This document shows, piece after piece, positions 10,801 through 20,184 of a stretch of 64,000 nucleotides of DNA; the first letter of the stretch is position 1, and each line of letters begins with the position of its first letter. The notes beneath the pieces were generated by a model that saw nothing but the letters and a program-made list of their open reading frames with translations, did not search any database and was not told where the DNA came from. Both the position numbers and the translations under genes were made by a program. The stretch is from contig CM041083.1 of the NCBI GenBank assembly GCA_023079485.1, positions 65,405,196 through 65,469,195 of the forward strand. The letters are read 5' to 3'. The stretch is from Archilochus colubris. Taxonomy: Eukaryota; Chordata; Aves; Apodiformes; Trochilidae.

Positions 10801-13800
10801 TAAAATAAACAAAACAAAAAATTAAAATAAAAATTAAAAATAAAATAAAAATTAAAAATAAAATAAAAATTAAAAATAAAATCTAAAATAAAAATAAAAT
10901 AAAAAAAATAAAAAATTCAAATTTAAATAAAAAATCTAAATAAAATAAAAATAAAATAAAATTAACATAAAATAAACATAAAACAAAAAATAAATAAAAT
11001 AAAAAATCTAAAAAAATTAAAAAATAAAAAAATTAAATAAAATAAAATCTAAATAAAATAAAAATAAAATAAAATTAACAGAAACTAATCATAAACCAAA
11101 AATAAATTTAAAATAAAAATAAATTAATAAATTAAAAATAAAATGTAAAATAAATCTAAAATTAAAAAAATAAATAAAAATAAAATTTAAATAAAAATCT
11201 CAATAAAATAAAAATAAAATAAAAGTCAATATAAAATAAAATACATTTAAAAATCAAATTAAACAACCAGACCCTGCCCACATCCCAGCAGCACTTCCCA
11301 GCTCTGCCCTTAGAGACCCAGCTCTGAGCTGCTGTGTCTGGAAAGGAATCCCTTGCTTTTTGATTTGAAGCTGTGGCCCCGCTGAGCCGTGCTGAGCCGA
11401 GCCGAGCCGTGCTGAGCCGTGCTGAGCTGTGCTGAGCCGTGCTGAGCCGTGCTGAGCCGTGCTGAGCTGTGCTGAGCTGTGCTGAGCTGTGCTGAGCTGT
11501 GCTGAGCTGTGCTGAGCTGAGCCGAGCCGTGCTGAGGGGAGCTGAGCTGAGCTGAGCTGAGCTGAGCTGTGCTGAGCTGAGCTGAGCTGTGCTGAGCTGT
11601 GCTGAGCTGAGCTGTGCTGAGCTGAGCTGTGCTGAGCTGAGCTGTGCTGAGCTGAGCTGAGCTGAGCTGAGCTGTGCTGAGCTGAGCTGTGCTGAGCTGT
11701 GCTGAGCTGTGCTGAGCTGAGCTGTGCTGAGCTGAGCTGAGCTGAGCTGTGCTGAGCTGAGCTGAGCTGAGCTGAGCTGTGCTGAGCTGAGCTGAGCTGA
11801 GCTGAGCTGTGCTGAGCTGTGCTGAGCTGAGCTGAGCTGTGCTGAGCTGTGCTGAGCTGTGCTGAGCTGTGCTGAGCTGAGCTGTGCTGAGCTGAGCTGA
11901 GCTGAGCTGAGCTGTGCTGAGCTGAGCTGAGCTGAGCTGAGCTGTGCTGAGCTGTGCTGAGCTGAGCTGAGCTGAGCTGTGCTGAGCTGTGCTGAGCTGT
12001 GCTGAGCTGAGCTGAGCTGTGCTGAGCTGTGCTGAGCTGAGCTGAGCTGAGCTGAGCTGAGCTGAGCTGTGCTGAGCTGTGCTGAGCTGAGCTGTGCTGA
12101 GCTGAGCTGAGCTGTGCTGAGCTGTGCTGAGCTGTGCTGAGCTGAGCTGTGCTGAGCTGAGCTGAGCTGTGCTGAGCTGTGCTGAGCTGAGCTGAGCTGA
12201 GCTGTGCTGAGCTGAGCTGAGCTGTGCTGAGCTGTGCTGAGCTGAGCTGAGCTGAGCTGAGCTGAGCTGAGCTGTGCTGAGCTGTGCTGAGCTGAGCTGA
12301 GCTGTGCTGAGCTGAGCTGAGCTGTGCTGAGCTGAGCTGAGCTGAGCTGAGCTGAGCTGTGCTGAGCTGAGCTGAGCTGAGCTGAGCTGAGCTGAGCTGA
12401 GCTGTGCTGAGCTGTGCTGAGCTGAGCTGAGCTGTGCTGAGCTGAGCTGAGCTGTGCTGAGCTGTGCTGAGCTGAGCCGTGCTGAGCCGTGCTGAGCCGT
12501 GCTGAGCCGTGCTGAGCTGATCTCTGTTTCTCTCTCAGTCAGATTCAGAGGAAGAGGAGCCAGAAAAGAAGAAGATCCCGGCTCAGGTAAGGGGGGAGCA
12601 GCCTGGGGGTGGGAAACTGCCCCGGGGTCTGGGTGTGGGGGGGCTTTTTGTGTGATTTGGGGTTTTTTGGGTTTGGTGGGGTTTTGATTTGTGGGGTTTT
12701 TTTCGGGGTTTTTTTCCCTTTTTTTTTGTTTTGGTTTTTTTGTTTGTTTTTTGTTTTTTGGTTTTTTTTTTTGTTTGTTTTTTGGGGGTTTTTTTGTTTT
12801 GTTTGTGGTTTTTTTTGGGTTTTTTTGGTTTTGTTTGTGTTTTGGGTTTTTTTTAGGGTGGGTTTTGGTTTTTTTGGGTTTTTTTTGTTTTGGTTTTGGA
12901 GTTTTTTTTTTTTTTTCTGGGGTTGTTTTGGGGGGGTTTTGGGGGTTCCTAGGGTTTTTCTAAGTTTTTTGGGGGGGTTGTTTTTTTTTTGGTTTTGAGT
13001 GTGTGTTTGTTTTGGGGTTTTCTTGGTGTTTTTTGGGTTTGGTGGGTTTTTTGGTTTGGTTTTTTTTCACTTTTTTGGGGGTTTTTTGGGGGGGCTTTGG
13101 GGTTTTTTTTGGGGGTTTTTTGTGGTTTTTTTTTGTGTTTTTTTGGGTTTTTTGGGGGGTTTTTTTTGGGGTTTTGGGTTTTTTTGGGGTTTTTTTTGGT
13201 TTTTTTTTGTTTTTTCGGTTTTTTTTCGGTTTTTTGGGGTTTTTTGGGTTTTTTTGGTTTTGTTTTTGTTTTTTGGGTTTTTTTTTCGGGGGGTTGGGTT
13301 TTTTTTGTTTGTTTTGGGGGGTTTTTTTGATTTTGGGGGGCTTTTTGGGGTTTCTAGGGTTTTTCTAGGTTTCTTTGGGGGGGTTGGGTTTTTATGGTTT
13401 GTTTTGGGGTTTTTTTGGTTTTTTTCTGTTTTTTTGTTTTTTGTTTTTTGTTTGTTTGTTTTTTGGTTTTTTTTCTTTTTGGGGGGGAGGTTTGTCTCCA
13501 TTAACTGCTGCTGAATCTCCTCAGAGGGGGGGTTGGGGGGGTGGCAGTGCAGCAATCCCCCTGTGGATCCAGGAGTGGGTGTGCAGAGCACTGGGAAACC
13601 CCCCCAGACCCTTGGGACTCTCGGGCAGGGGGGTTCCTCGGGGGTCCTGGGGGTCCCACAGCCTCACTCCCCTTCCCCCTTTCTGCCCCAGGGCTCTGGG
13701 TTGGCAGCTTTGCTCCCTCAACCCAAAAACCTGACGGTGAAGGAACCCAACCGCCTGCTCCTGCCCCACTCCTTCTCCAGGAAATCGGGAGAAGCCTCTT

Positions 13801-16800
13801 GGGAATCCAAGCCCAGCAAAGCCCCCAGCTCCTCCTCCTCCTCCCCCAGACCCAAAACTCTTCCCAAAGGCTCCGTGCCCACCACCCCATCCCCCTCGGC
13901 CATCAAAGCCGCTGCCAAGAGCGCTGCCCTGCAGGTGACCAAACAGATGACACAGGAGGAGGAGGAGGACAGCGACCAGGAGGAGCTGGAACACCAGAAC
14001 TTCTTCTCCTTGTCCGACAGGACTCAGCCTCTGGGGGGGGCTGAACCCTTCGTGTACCCCAGCCTGGGCTCAGAGGACCCCCCCCCCGGGACAGAGCCCC
14101 AGTTCCATGACCCTGCAGCCAACGCCCCTCTGGAGTTCAGGACGGGTGCTGGGTGCAGTGGGGCACAGCAGGGGTGGGTCCCCAAACCTGGGGAGGACCA
14201 GGGCACCTATGGCCACTTCCCAGCCTATGGAGAGCCTGGGGGGTACTACCAGGTGGGTGCTTCCAAAAGGGGCTCCCAGGGCCTTCCTGACTCCTGGAGG
14301 GACCTGCAGGATCATCCAAGTCCCAAGGCCAGGGTGCTCCAACCTCCAACATTCCCAGGGATGGGGCAGTCACAGCTTCTGGGGGTGACCTGGGGCTCAG
14401 CACCCTCACCCCAAAGAATTTCTCCCTCCCTCCCTCCCCAAGATCTCCTCTCCATCTCCCCTCTTGCAGCTGGAAACCCTTCCCCCTCATCCCATCCCTC
14501 CAGGCCCTTGTCCAAACCCACGGGGTATCTGCTAAATTAGATATTGGAAGAAACTTCTTCACCCAAAAGGTTCCCAAACACTGGCCCAGGCTGCCCAGGG
14601 CAGGGCTGGAGTCCCCATCATCCCTGGAGGGGTTTCAGAGCCCTGGGGATGTGGGGATGAGGGACATGGAGTGGGGGTGGCCTGGGCAGTGCTGGAGGAA
14701 GGGTTGGACTGGGTGATCCAAAAGGGCTTTTCCAACAAAAACCATTCCATGATTTGATGATTCTACCCCAAACGCAGCAACCTTTTGGTTGGATTTGATG
14801 ATCTAAAAGGTCTTTTCCAACCCAAACCAATTTGTGATCCCTGGAGCCCCTTCAGGCACTGGAAAGTGCTCTGAGGTCTCCCCAGAACCTTCTCCTTCTT
14901 CTCCTTCTCCTTCTCCTTCTCCTTCTCCTTCTCCTTCTCCTTCTCCTTCTCCTTCTCCTTCTCCTTCTCCTTCTCCTTCTCCTTCTCCTTCTCCTTCTCC
15001 TTCTCCTCCTCCTCCTCCTCCTTCTCCTTCTCCTTCTTCTCCTTCTTCTCCTTCTTCTCCTTCTTCTCCTTCTTCTCCTTCTTCTCCTTCTTCTCCTTCT
15101 TCTCCTTCTTCTCCTTCTTCTCCTTCTTCTCCTTCTCCTTTCTCCTTTCTCCTTTCTCCTTTCTCCTTTCTCCTTTCTCCTCCTTTCTCCTTTCTCCTTT
15201 CTCCTTTCTCCTTTCTCCTTTCTCCTTTCTCCTTTCTCCTTTCTCCTTTCTCCTTTCTCCTTTCTCCTTTCTCCTTTCTCCTTTCTCCTTTCTCCTTTCT
15301 CCTTCTCCTTCTCCTTCTCCTTCTCCTTCTCCTTCTCCTTCTCCTTCTCCTTCTCCTTCTCCTTCTCCTTCTCCTTCTCCTTCTCCTTCTCCCCATCTCC
15401 TTCTCCTCCTTCTCCTTCTCTTCTCCAGCCTGAACACCCCCAACTCTCTCCCCCTGGCTCCAGAGCTGCTCCAGCCCTCCCAGCAGCTCCAGGACCTCCT
15501 CTGGAATGGCTCCTTCTCCCACCAGAGCAGATTCCCTGCGGGAATCAGACCTGTTGGAGCTGGCTGGGAGGAGGAGCAGAGCTCTGAGCCCCCAGGGTTG
15601 GTTCCTCTGGCTGAGGGGGCTCTTTGGGGAGAAATGGTTGAGCTCTGTGGTGTGCAGAGCACCCCCGGGTGCACCCCAGAGCTGTTCCCACTGCACTGTT
15701 TGTTGGGGGGCTCCCTCTGAGGGGGGGCCCTGTGCTCTTTATTAGTTCTGGACTAATGAGCTGGGGGTGTAATAGGGGGGGATCCCCCGGGGCTGGGAGA
15801 GCAGCTGCTCAGGGGGTCGGGGTGTGATCCGGGGTGAATCCTCCCTCTCCCTGCTCACCCAGGGCTCTTCCTTTTCCCGGCAGGATTATTACAGTACCGA
15901 GTACTACCAGGAGGTGGACCCGGCCCAGGCAGCACCTCCGGAGACCACCCCCGACTCCTCCTTCATCGACGACGAAGCGGTTGGCACTTCCCTCCTCAGA
16001 CCCCACAAAACTTCCCTTTCGGCTCTGCTGCAAACGGGGGTGGGGGTTGTTCCCTGGGATTGGGGACGTGGCTGGAGTCCCCCCCAGCTCCCAGAGGGGT
16101 TTGGTGGCCTCAGCAGGAGGTGGTGGTGCTGATTTCCCCCCCATGAGCTTCCCTCTCAGCAGGAGGGGCAGACAAAGTGTGGGGAGCAGGGGTGCTGCTT
16201 GCAGGGTCCCCTAGCACAGTGCTCACCTCCCCACTCACTGAAAATACCCAAAAACTCCTCAAAAAGGAAACCAAACAACCAACCTTGCCCATTTTTCATC
16301 TAAATCCAGAAGCTCCCAAGCTGGGTGATGGGGCCAGAAGGCCCAGCTGGTGCTTGCTTCCTGCCAGGGGCCTCTCTAGGGGGGGATTTGTGGTAGGGAA
16401 GGGGGGGGAAGTGTCAGCAGCAAAACCCCAGCTGCCTCCCTGCCACCTAAACCAGCACCCTGGGGGGGGCTCCTGAAAATGGAGAGGAAATTGTGTGTAA
16501 ATGCAAAGGAAAACAAGGTGAAGGTTAACCCCTGAAGGGTGCCCTGACCTGCAGCACAGCAGAACTCTCCTAAAGGAGAAAAAAAAAGAATCCTGACTGG
16601 AAAAACATTGGCTGAGGTGTCCTGTGCTCTGCCTGGGGGGATTAATTCTCCCTCCCTGTCACCCTGGGGTGTGTGGGGGGGGCACCTCTGATATGTCTCC
16701 TCTCTCCTTCCTCTCTCCCCCTTTCCTCTCTCCCCCTTTCTCTCTCCCCCCTTTCCTCTCTCTCCCCCTTTCCTCTCTCCCCCCTTTCCTCTCTCTCCCC

Positions 16801-19706
16801 CTTTCCTCTCTCCCCCTTTTCCTCTCTCCCCCTTTCCTCTCTCCCCCTTTCTCTCTCTCCCCCTTTCCTCTCTCCCCCTTTCCTCTCTCTCCCCCTTTTC
16901 CTCTCTCCCCCTTTCCTCTCTCCCCCTTTCCTCTCTCCCCCCTTTCCTCTCTCTCCCTCTTTCCTCTCTCTCCCCCTTTCCTCTCTCCCCCTTTCCTCTC
17001 TCTCCCTCTTTCCTCTCTCTCCCCCTTTCCCTCTCTCCCCCTTTCCTCTCTCCCCCTTTCCTCCTCTCTCCCTTTCCTCTCTCCCCCTTCCTCTCTCCCC
17101 TTTCCTCTCTCCCCTTTCCTCTCTCTCCCCCTTTCCTCTCTCTCCCCCTTTCCTCTCTCTCCCCCTTTCCTCTCTCTCCCCCTTTCCTCTCTCCCCCCTT
17201 TTCCTCTCTCCCCCCTTTCCTCTCTCCCCCTCCCTCTCTCCCCCTCCCTCTCTCCCCCTCCCTCTCTCCCCCTCCCTCTCTCCCCCTCCCTCTCTCCCCC
17301 TTCCTCTCTCCCCCCTTTCCTCTCTCTCCCTTTCCTCTCTCTCCCCCTTTTCCTCTCTCCCCCTTTTCCTCTCTCCCCCCTTTCCTCTCTCTCCCCCTTT
17401 CCTCTCTCCCCCTTTTCCTCTCTCCCCCTTTCCTCTCTCCCCCTTTTCCTCTCTCCCCCTTTCCTCTCTCCCCTCCTCTCTCTCCCTCTTTCCTCCTCTC
17501 CCCCTTTCCTCTCTCCCCCTTCCTCTCTCTCCCTTTCCTCTCTCCCCCTTTCCTCTCTCCCCCTTTCCTCTCTCTCCCTCTTTCCTCTCTCTCCCCCTTT
17601 CCTCTCTCCCCCTTTCCTCTCTCTCCCCCTTTCCTCTCTCCCCCTTTCCTCTCTCCCCCTTTCCTCTCTCTCCCTCTTTCCTCTCTCTCCCCCTTTTCCT
17701 CTCTCCCCCTTTTCTCTCTCCCCCCTTTCCTCTCTCCCCCTTTTCCTCTCTCCCCCTTTTCCTCTCTCCCCTTCCTCTCTCCCCCCTTTCCTCTCTCCCC
17801 CTTTCCTCTCTCTCCCCCTTTCCTCTCCCCTTTCCTCTCCCCCCTTTCTCTCTCCCTCTCCCCCTTTCCTCTCTCTCCCCCTCCTCTCTCCCCCTCCTCT
17901 CTCCCCCTTTCCTCTCTCCCTTTCCTCTCTCCCCCTTTCCTCTCTCCCCCTTTCCTCTCTCCCCCTTTCCTCTCTCCCCCTTTCCTCTCTCCCCTTTCCC
18001 CTTTCCTCCCTTTTCCCCTTTCCCCCTTTTCTCTTCCCCCTTTCCTCTCTCCCCCCTTTCCTCTCTCCCCCCTTTCCTCTCTCCCCCCTTTCCTCTTCCT
18101 CCTCCCAGTTCAAGCGCCTGCAGGGGAAGCGGAATCGGGGAAGGGAAGAAATCAACTTTGTGGATATCAAAGGAGATGATCAGCTGAGTGGGGCCCAGCA
18201 GTGGCTGACCAAGTCCTTAACAGAGGAGAAGACCATGAAATCCTTCAGCAAGGTGGGGACAGGCAGGGAGGGGGCTGGGGGGGCCATGGTGGGAGCTGTG
18301 CTGGGTCGGGCTCTGCTCCCAAGGAACAAGGGATGGGACAAGAGGAACTTTTGGCACAACTCAAGTTGTGCCAGGGGAGGTTTAGGTTGGAGCTGGGGAA
18401 GATTTTCTCCCTGGAAAGGGTTGTCAGGGCCTGGCCCAGGTCCCCATCATCCCTGGAGGGGTTTCAGAGCCCTGGAGATGTGGGGATGAGGGACATGGGG
18501 TGATGGGGACTGGGCAGGGATGGGGGAAGGGTTGGACCTGATGATCTGAAAGGGCTTTTCCAACCAGAACCACCTCGCTCCAGAAAGGTCAGCACAGGGA
18601 GGAAGAGAAGAAGACAATGCTCACCCTCTGGCTCCTGAGCTGAGCCCTTGATCAGCATCCTTTAGGGTCAAGGATGTGGGGCCAAGGGCTGGAGGTCCCT
18701 CCTTTGTTTCTGGGGCTGGTCCTGGGTGTTGGGCGTGGGGCAGAGGACACTGGGAGCCCTGGTGCACTTGGCATCTCTTCTTCTCACCCTGTCAACCCGC
18801 TGTCACCCCCCAGGGCAGGGCTGGAGTCCCCATCATCCCTGGAGGGGTTTCAGAGCCCTGGAGATGTGGGGATGAGGGACATGGGGTGGGGGTGCTGGGG
18901 GAAGTGTTGGACTGGGTGAGTGTGGGGTTTTTTCCAAACCATTCCATGATTTGATGATTCTACCCCAAGTCCCTGCAGCCTTTTTGTTGGACTTGATGAT
19001 CTGAGAGGTCTTTTTCAATCAGAACCCTTCTGTGATTCCCTGATTCTGCCTCAGGAACCTGCCCAGAACCCTTTAATATGGAATGAACCCCTCAGAGTGG
19101 TTTTGGTGCCAGCTCATCTTGTTTCTGGCCAGCTCAGCCTCTTCCCCTGACACTTCATTTGCTTTTTCCTTTCCAGAAAAAAGGAGATCAGCCCACGGGC
19201 CAGCAGAGGAGGAAACACCAGATCACCTACCTGATCCATCAGGTGAGTGTCCCTGGCTCTGGGGGGGAATCCTGGGATTCTCAGGGAGCTGCTCTGCTCC
19301 TTCCTTAGCTGGAGCTCAGGGTTGGCACTGCTGGGAGCAGGAGATGAGACTGGGACAGAACCAGGAGCATCCTGGGCTGTGCTGGTCCTGGGGGGTGTCA
19401 GAGCACTCAGCTGTCCCCAGGGCTGTGTCTGGGAGTGAAGGGAGAGCCCGGGGTACCCCAATTAATTCAGGGCTCTGTCAAGATAATTGTGTTGGCTCCT
19501 CTCAGGAGGCTGCAGAGCTTTTAACCCCCCAGCAGGGACAGAGGGTGAGGGGATGATGATGGGGGGGTAAATCCTGCTGAGTCAGCAGCACTGAGGCTTC
19601 ATCCTCTCCCTTTCTGCAGGCAAAGGAGAGAGAACTGGAACTGAAAAACACGTGGTCAGAGAACAAGATGAGTCGGCGCCAGACTCAGGCCAAGTATGGG
19701 TTCTGA
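4849..19706 (+). CDS. PRCC: PRCC, proline-rich mitotic checkpoint control factor (7 coding exons, 483 aa)
   Basis: Coding exons: 4849-5298, 12539-12586, 13692-14252, 15884-15979, 18109-18252, 19177-19242, 19620-19706. All are phase 0 and the joined frame is open to TGA. The N-terminus ([12 protein letters not shown]), the poly-Q and proline-rich exon 1, the acidic exon 2, the exon 3 block with [12 protein letters not shown] and [17 protein letters not shown], and the C-terminus ending [10 protein letters not shown] are diagnostic of PRCC. Human PRCC is 491 aa with the same exon plan. PRCC is a nuclear protein linked to splicing factors and MAD2L2 and is a TFE3 fusion partner in renal carcinoma. 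Exon 4 ends at an unusual donor, GTTGGC. The introns carry unusually large tandem arrays and CR1 insertions; the gene itself looks intact. Confidence 0.95.
6692..9095 (-). mobile_element. CR1 LINE (reverse-transcriptase and 3' region) with tandemly amplified segment
   Basis: The antisense CR1 3' end (ATCATAGAATCATAGAATTGG) starts at 6692, so the element lies on the minus strand in PRCC intron 1. Broken minus-strand frames encode a CR1 reverse-transcriptase stretch ([22 protein letters not shown]). From about 7411 to 9075 the same about 390 bp segment recurs: TTGAACCTCAT landmarks lie at 7411, 7821, 8203, 8612 and 8985, and CATTTTGATGCAGCC landmarks near 7622, 8013, 8413 and 8798. The copies alternate between two types, giving an about 790 bp higher-order unit. 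Every frame is interrupted, so the element is dead. Confidence 0.9.
9520..11260. repeat. (TAAAA/TAAAAA)n array in PRCC intron 1
   Basis: About 1.75 kb of A-rich plus strand built from TAAAA, TAAAAA and TTAAAAA, practically without C or G until about 10300. After that, degenerate TCTAAA and AACAT units appear with a longer period of roughly 150-180 bp. No gene is present. It interrupts otherwise GC-rich DNA and may behave as a matrix-attachment-like or nucleosome-poor segment (inference). Confidence 0.95.
11384..12520. repeat. PRCC: GCTGA/GCTGT pentamer array resembling an immunoglobulin switch region, PRCC intron 1
   Basis: About 1.1 kb of back-to-back 5-mers GCTGA and GCTGT, equivalent to GAGCT and GTGCT. 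Both edges use CpG-containing variants GCCGT and GCCGA while the interior is almost all GCTGA and GCTGT. The array stops only about 20 bp before the acceptor of PRCC exon 2 at 12539, so the array supplies the branch-point region. Its unit and AGCT density match vertebrate Ig switch-mu repeats, but nothing else in the window is immunoglobulin-related. Confidence 0.95.
12640..13490. repeat. PRCC: G/T-only low-complexity tract in PRCC intron 2
   Basis: About 850 bp in which the plus strand is almost exclusively runs of G (2-8) and runs of T (3-14), with rare A or C. It fills most of the intron between coding exons 2 and 3. Long open frames rich in F, G and W result from the composition and are not genes. 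The many G runs on the non-template strand could favour G-quadruplexes or R-loops during PRCC transcription (inference). Confidence 0.95.
14303..15530. mobile_element. Nested CR1 composite with internal CTTCTC array, PRCC intron 3
   Basis: An antisense CR1 3' region (14303-14520 and 14839-15530) is split by a sense CR1 3' end (about 14521-14838). The right half contains the microsatellite listed separately. The same nested arrangement occurs inverted at about 42950-43620 in NTRK1, with about 99% identity by eye where aligned. No coding potential is intact. Confidence 0.85.
14888..15425. repeat. (CTTCTC/CTTTCTC)n pyrimidine microsatellite grown inside CR1
   Basis: About 540 bp of pure pyrimidine on the plus strand, made of CTTCTC, CTTCTT and CTTTCTC sub-arrays. 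It sits exactly at the CR1 motif that reads AACCTTCTCTTCTCCAG in the unexpanded inverted copy near 43036-43050. Very long E/K/R and S/P/F open frames on the two strands are compositional artefacts. Confidence 0.95.
16690..18105. repeat. PRCC: (CTCTCTCCCCCTTTC)n pyrimidine array ending at the PRCC exon 5 acceptor
   Basis: About 1.4 kb of C and T only, built mainly from 13-16 bp variants of CCTCTCTCCCCCTTT. It ends a few bases before the acceptor of PRCC exon 5 (18109), so the whole array is a giant continuation of the polypyrimidine tract. Homopurine-homopyrimidine DNA of this length can form triplex H-DNA. Open frames of 500-621 codons inside it are not genes. Confidence 0.95.
18305..18565 (+). 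mobile_element. CR1 3' fragment, PRCC intron 5
   Basis: Sense CR1 tail including the segments around GGGGTTTCAGAGCCCTGG and TTGGACCTGATGATC. It closely matches the fragment at 27440-27735, so both belong to one CR1 subfamily. No intact frame. Confidence 0.85.
18812..19042 (+). mobile_element. CR1 3' fragment, PRCC intron 5
   Basis: Second sense CR1 tail in the same intron, ending in the doubled CR1 terminus GATTTGATGATTCTACC followed by a second TTGGACTTGATGATC. The same doubled end is present in the nested composite at 14521-14838. Confidence 0.8.
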
Positions 19707-20025
19707 AGCCTCTGTCCCACCCTTGGGTGCTGCTCTGGGTCACCCCACTGCTCCCCCAAGCCCTGGGGAGCACCTGGGCACAGGCTGGAGCCTGCTGTGC
19801 TGCTGGGTGGGTTGTTGGGAGGGGGACACACCCTGCTGCCCCCCTTGCCTGCCAGGGGGAAGCTTGAATGCAAAGCAGTCCTGAAACCCCCCCTGGGACC
19901 ACCCCCTCCCTCCCTGCACCCTGTGCTGGGCTGCCTGGGGAGGGAGGGGGCTCAGAGCTTCCACCCAGGGGCTGCTGCTCCTCTTCCTCCTCCTCCTCCA
20001 CTGTTGGATCCTTAGGCAGAGTCTC

Positions 20026-20031
20026 AATAAA
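20026..20031 (+). terminator. PRCC: Poly(A) signal of PRCC (AATAAA)
   Basis: AATAAA 320 bp after the PRCC stop codon. Further AATAAA hexamers at 20975-20980 and 21059-21064 could give longer 3' UTRs. Confidence 0.65.
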
Positions 20032-20049
20032 CTTCCAGATCCCACTTTG

Positions 20050-20152
20050 CTCCTTCCTTGGACTCGCTGTGCATTGGGAGCCTCATTTTTCTTTCTGGAG
20101 GCCAGTTTGCAGGAGCAGCCCTGGCTTTGTTGTTATTGGTTGGGTTTGGGGG

Positions 20153-20184
<32 letters not shown>

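Noticed and set aside
11384..12520. An immunoglobulin heavy-chain locus, suggested by the switch-like repeat
   Set aside because: No Ig constant-region exons are present; the repeat lies inside PRCC intron 1.
12609..13514. F/G/W-rich frames of 90-171 codons
   Set aside because: They translate the G/T-only tract. No start context, family or conservation signal.
16624..18489. 621- and 504-codon frames in PRCC intron 4
   Set aside because: They translate the CT array. Only the last part overlaps genuine PRCC exon 5, which is in one of these frames by chance.
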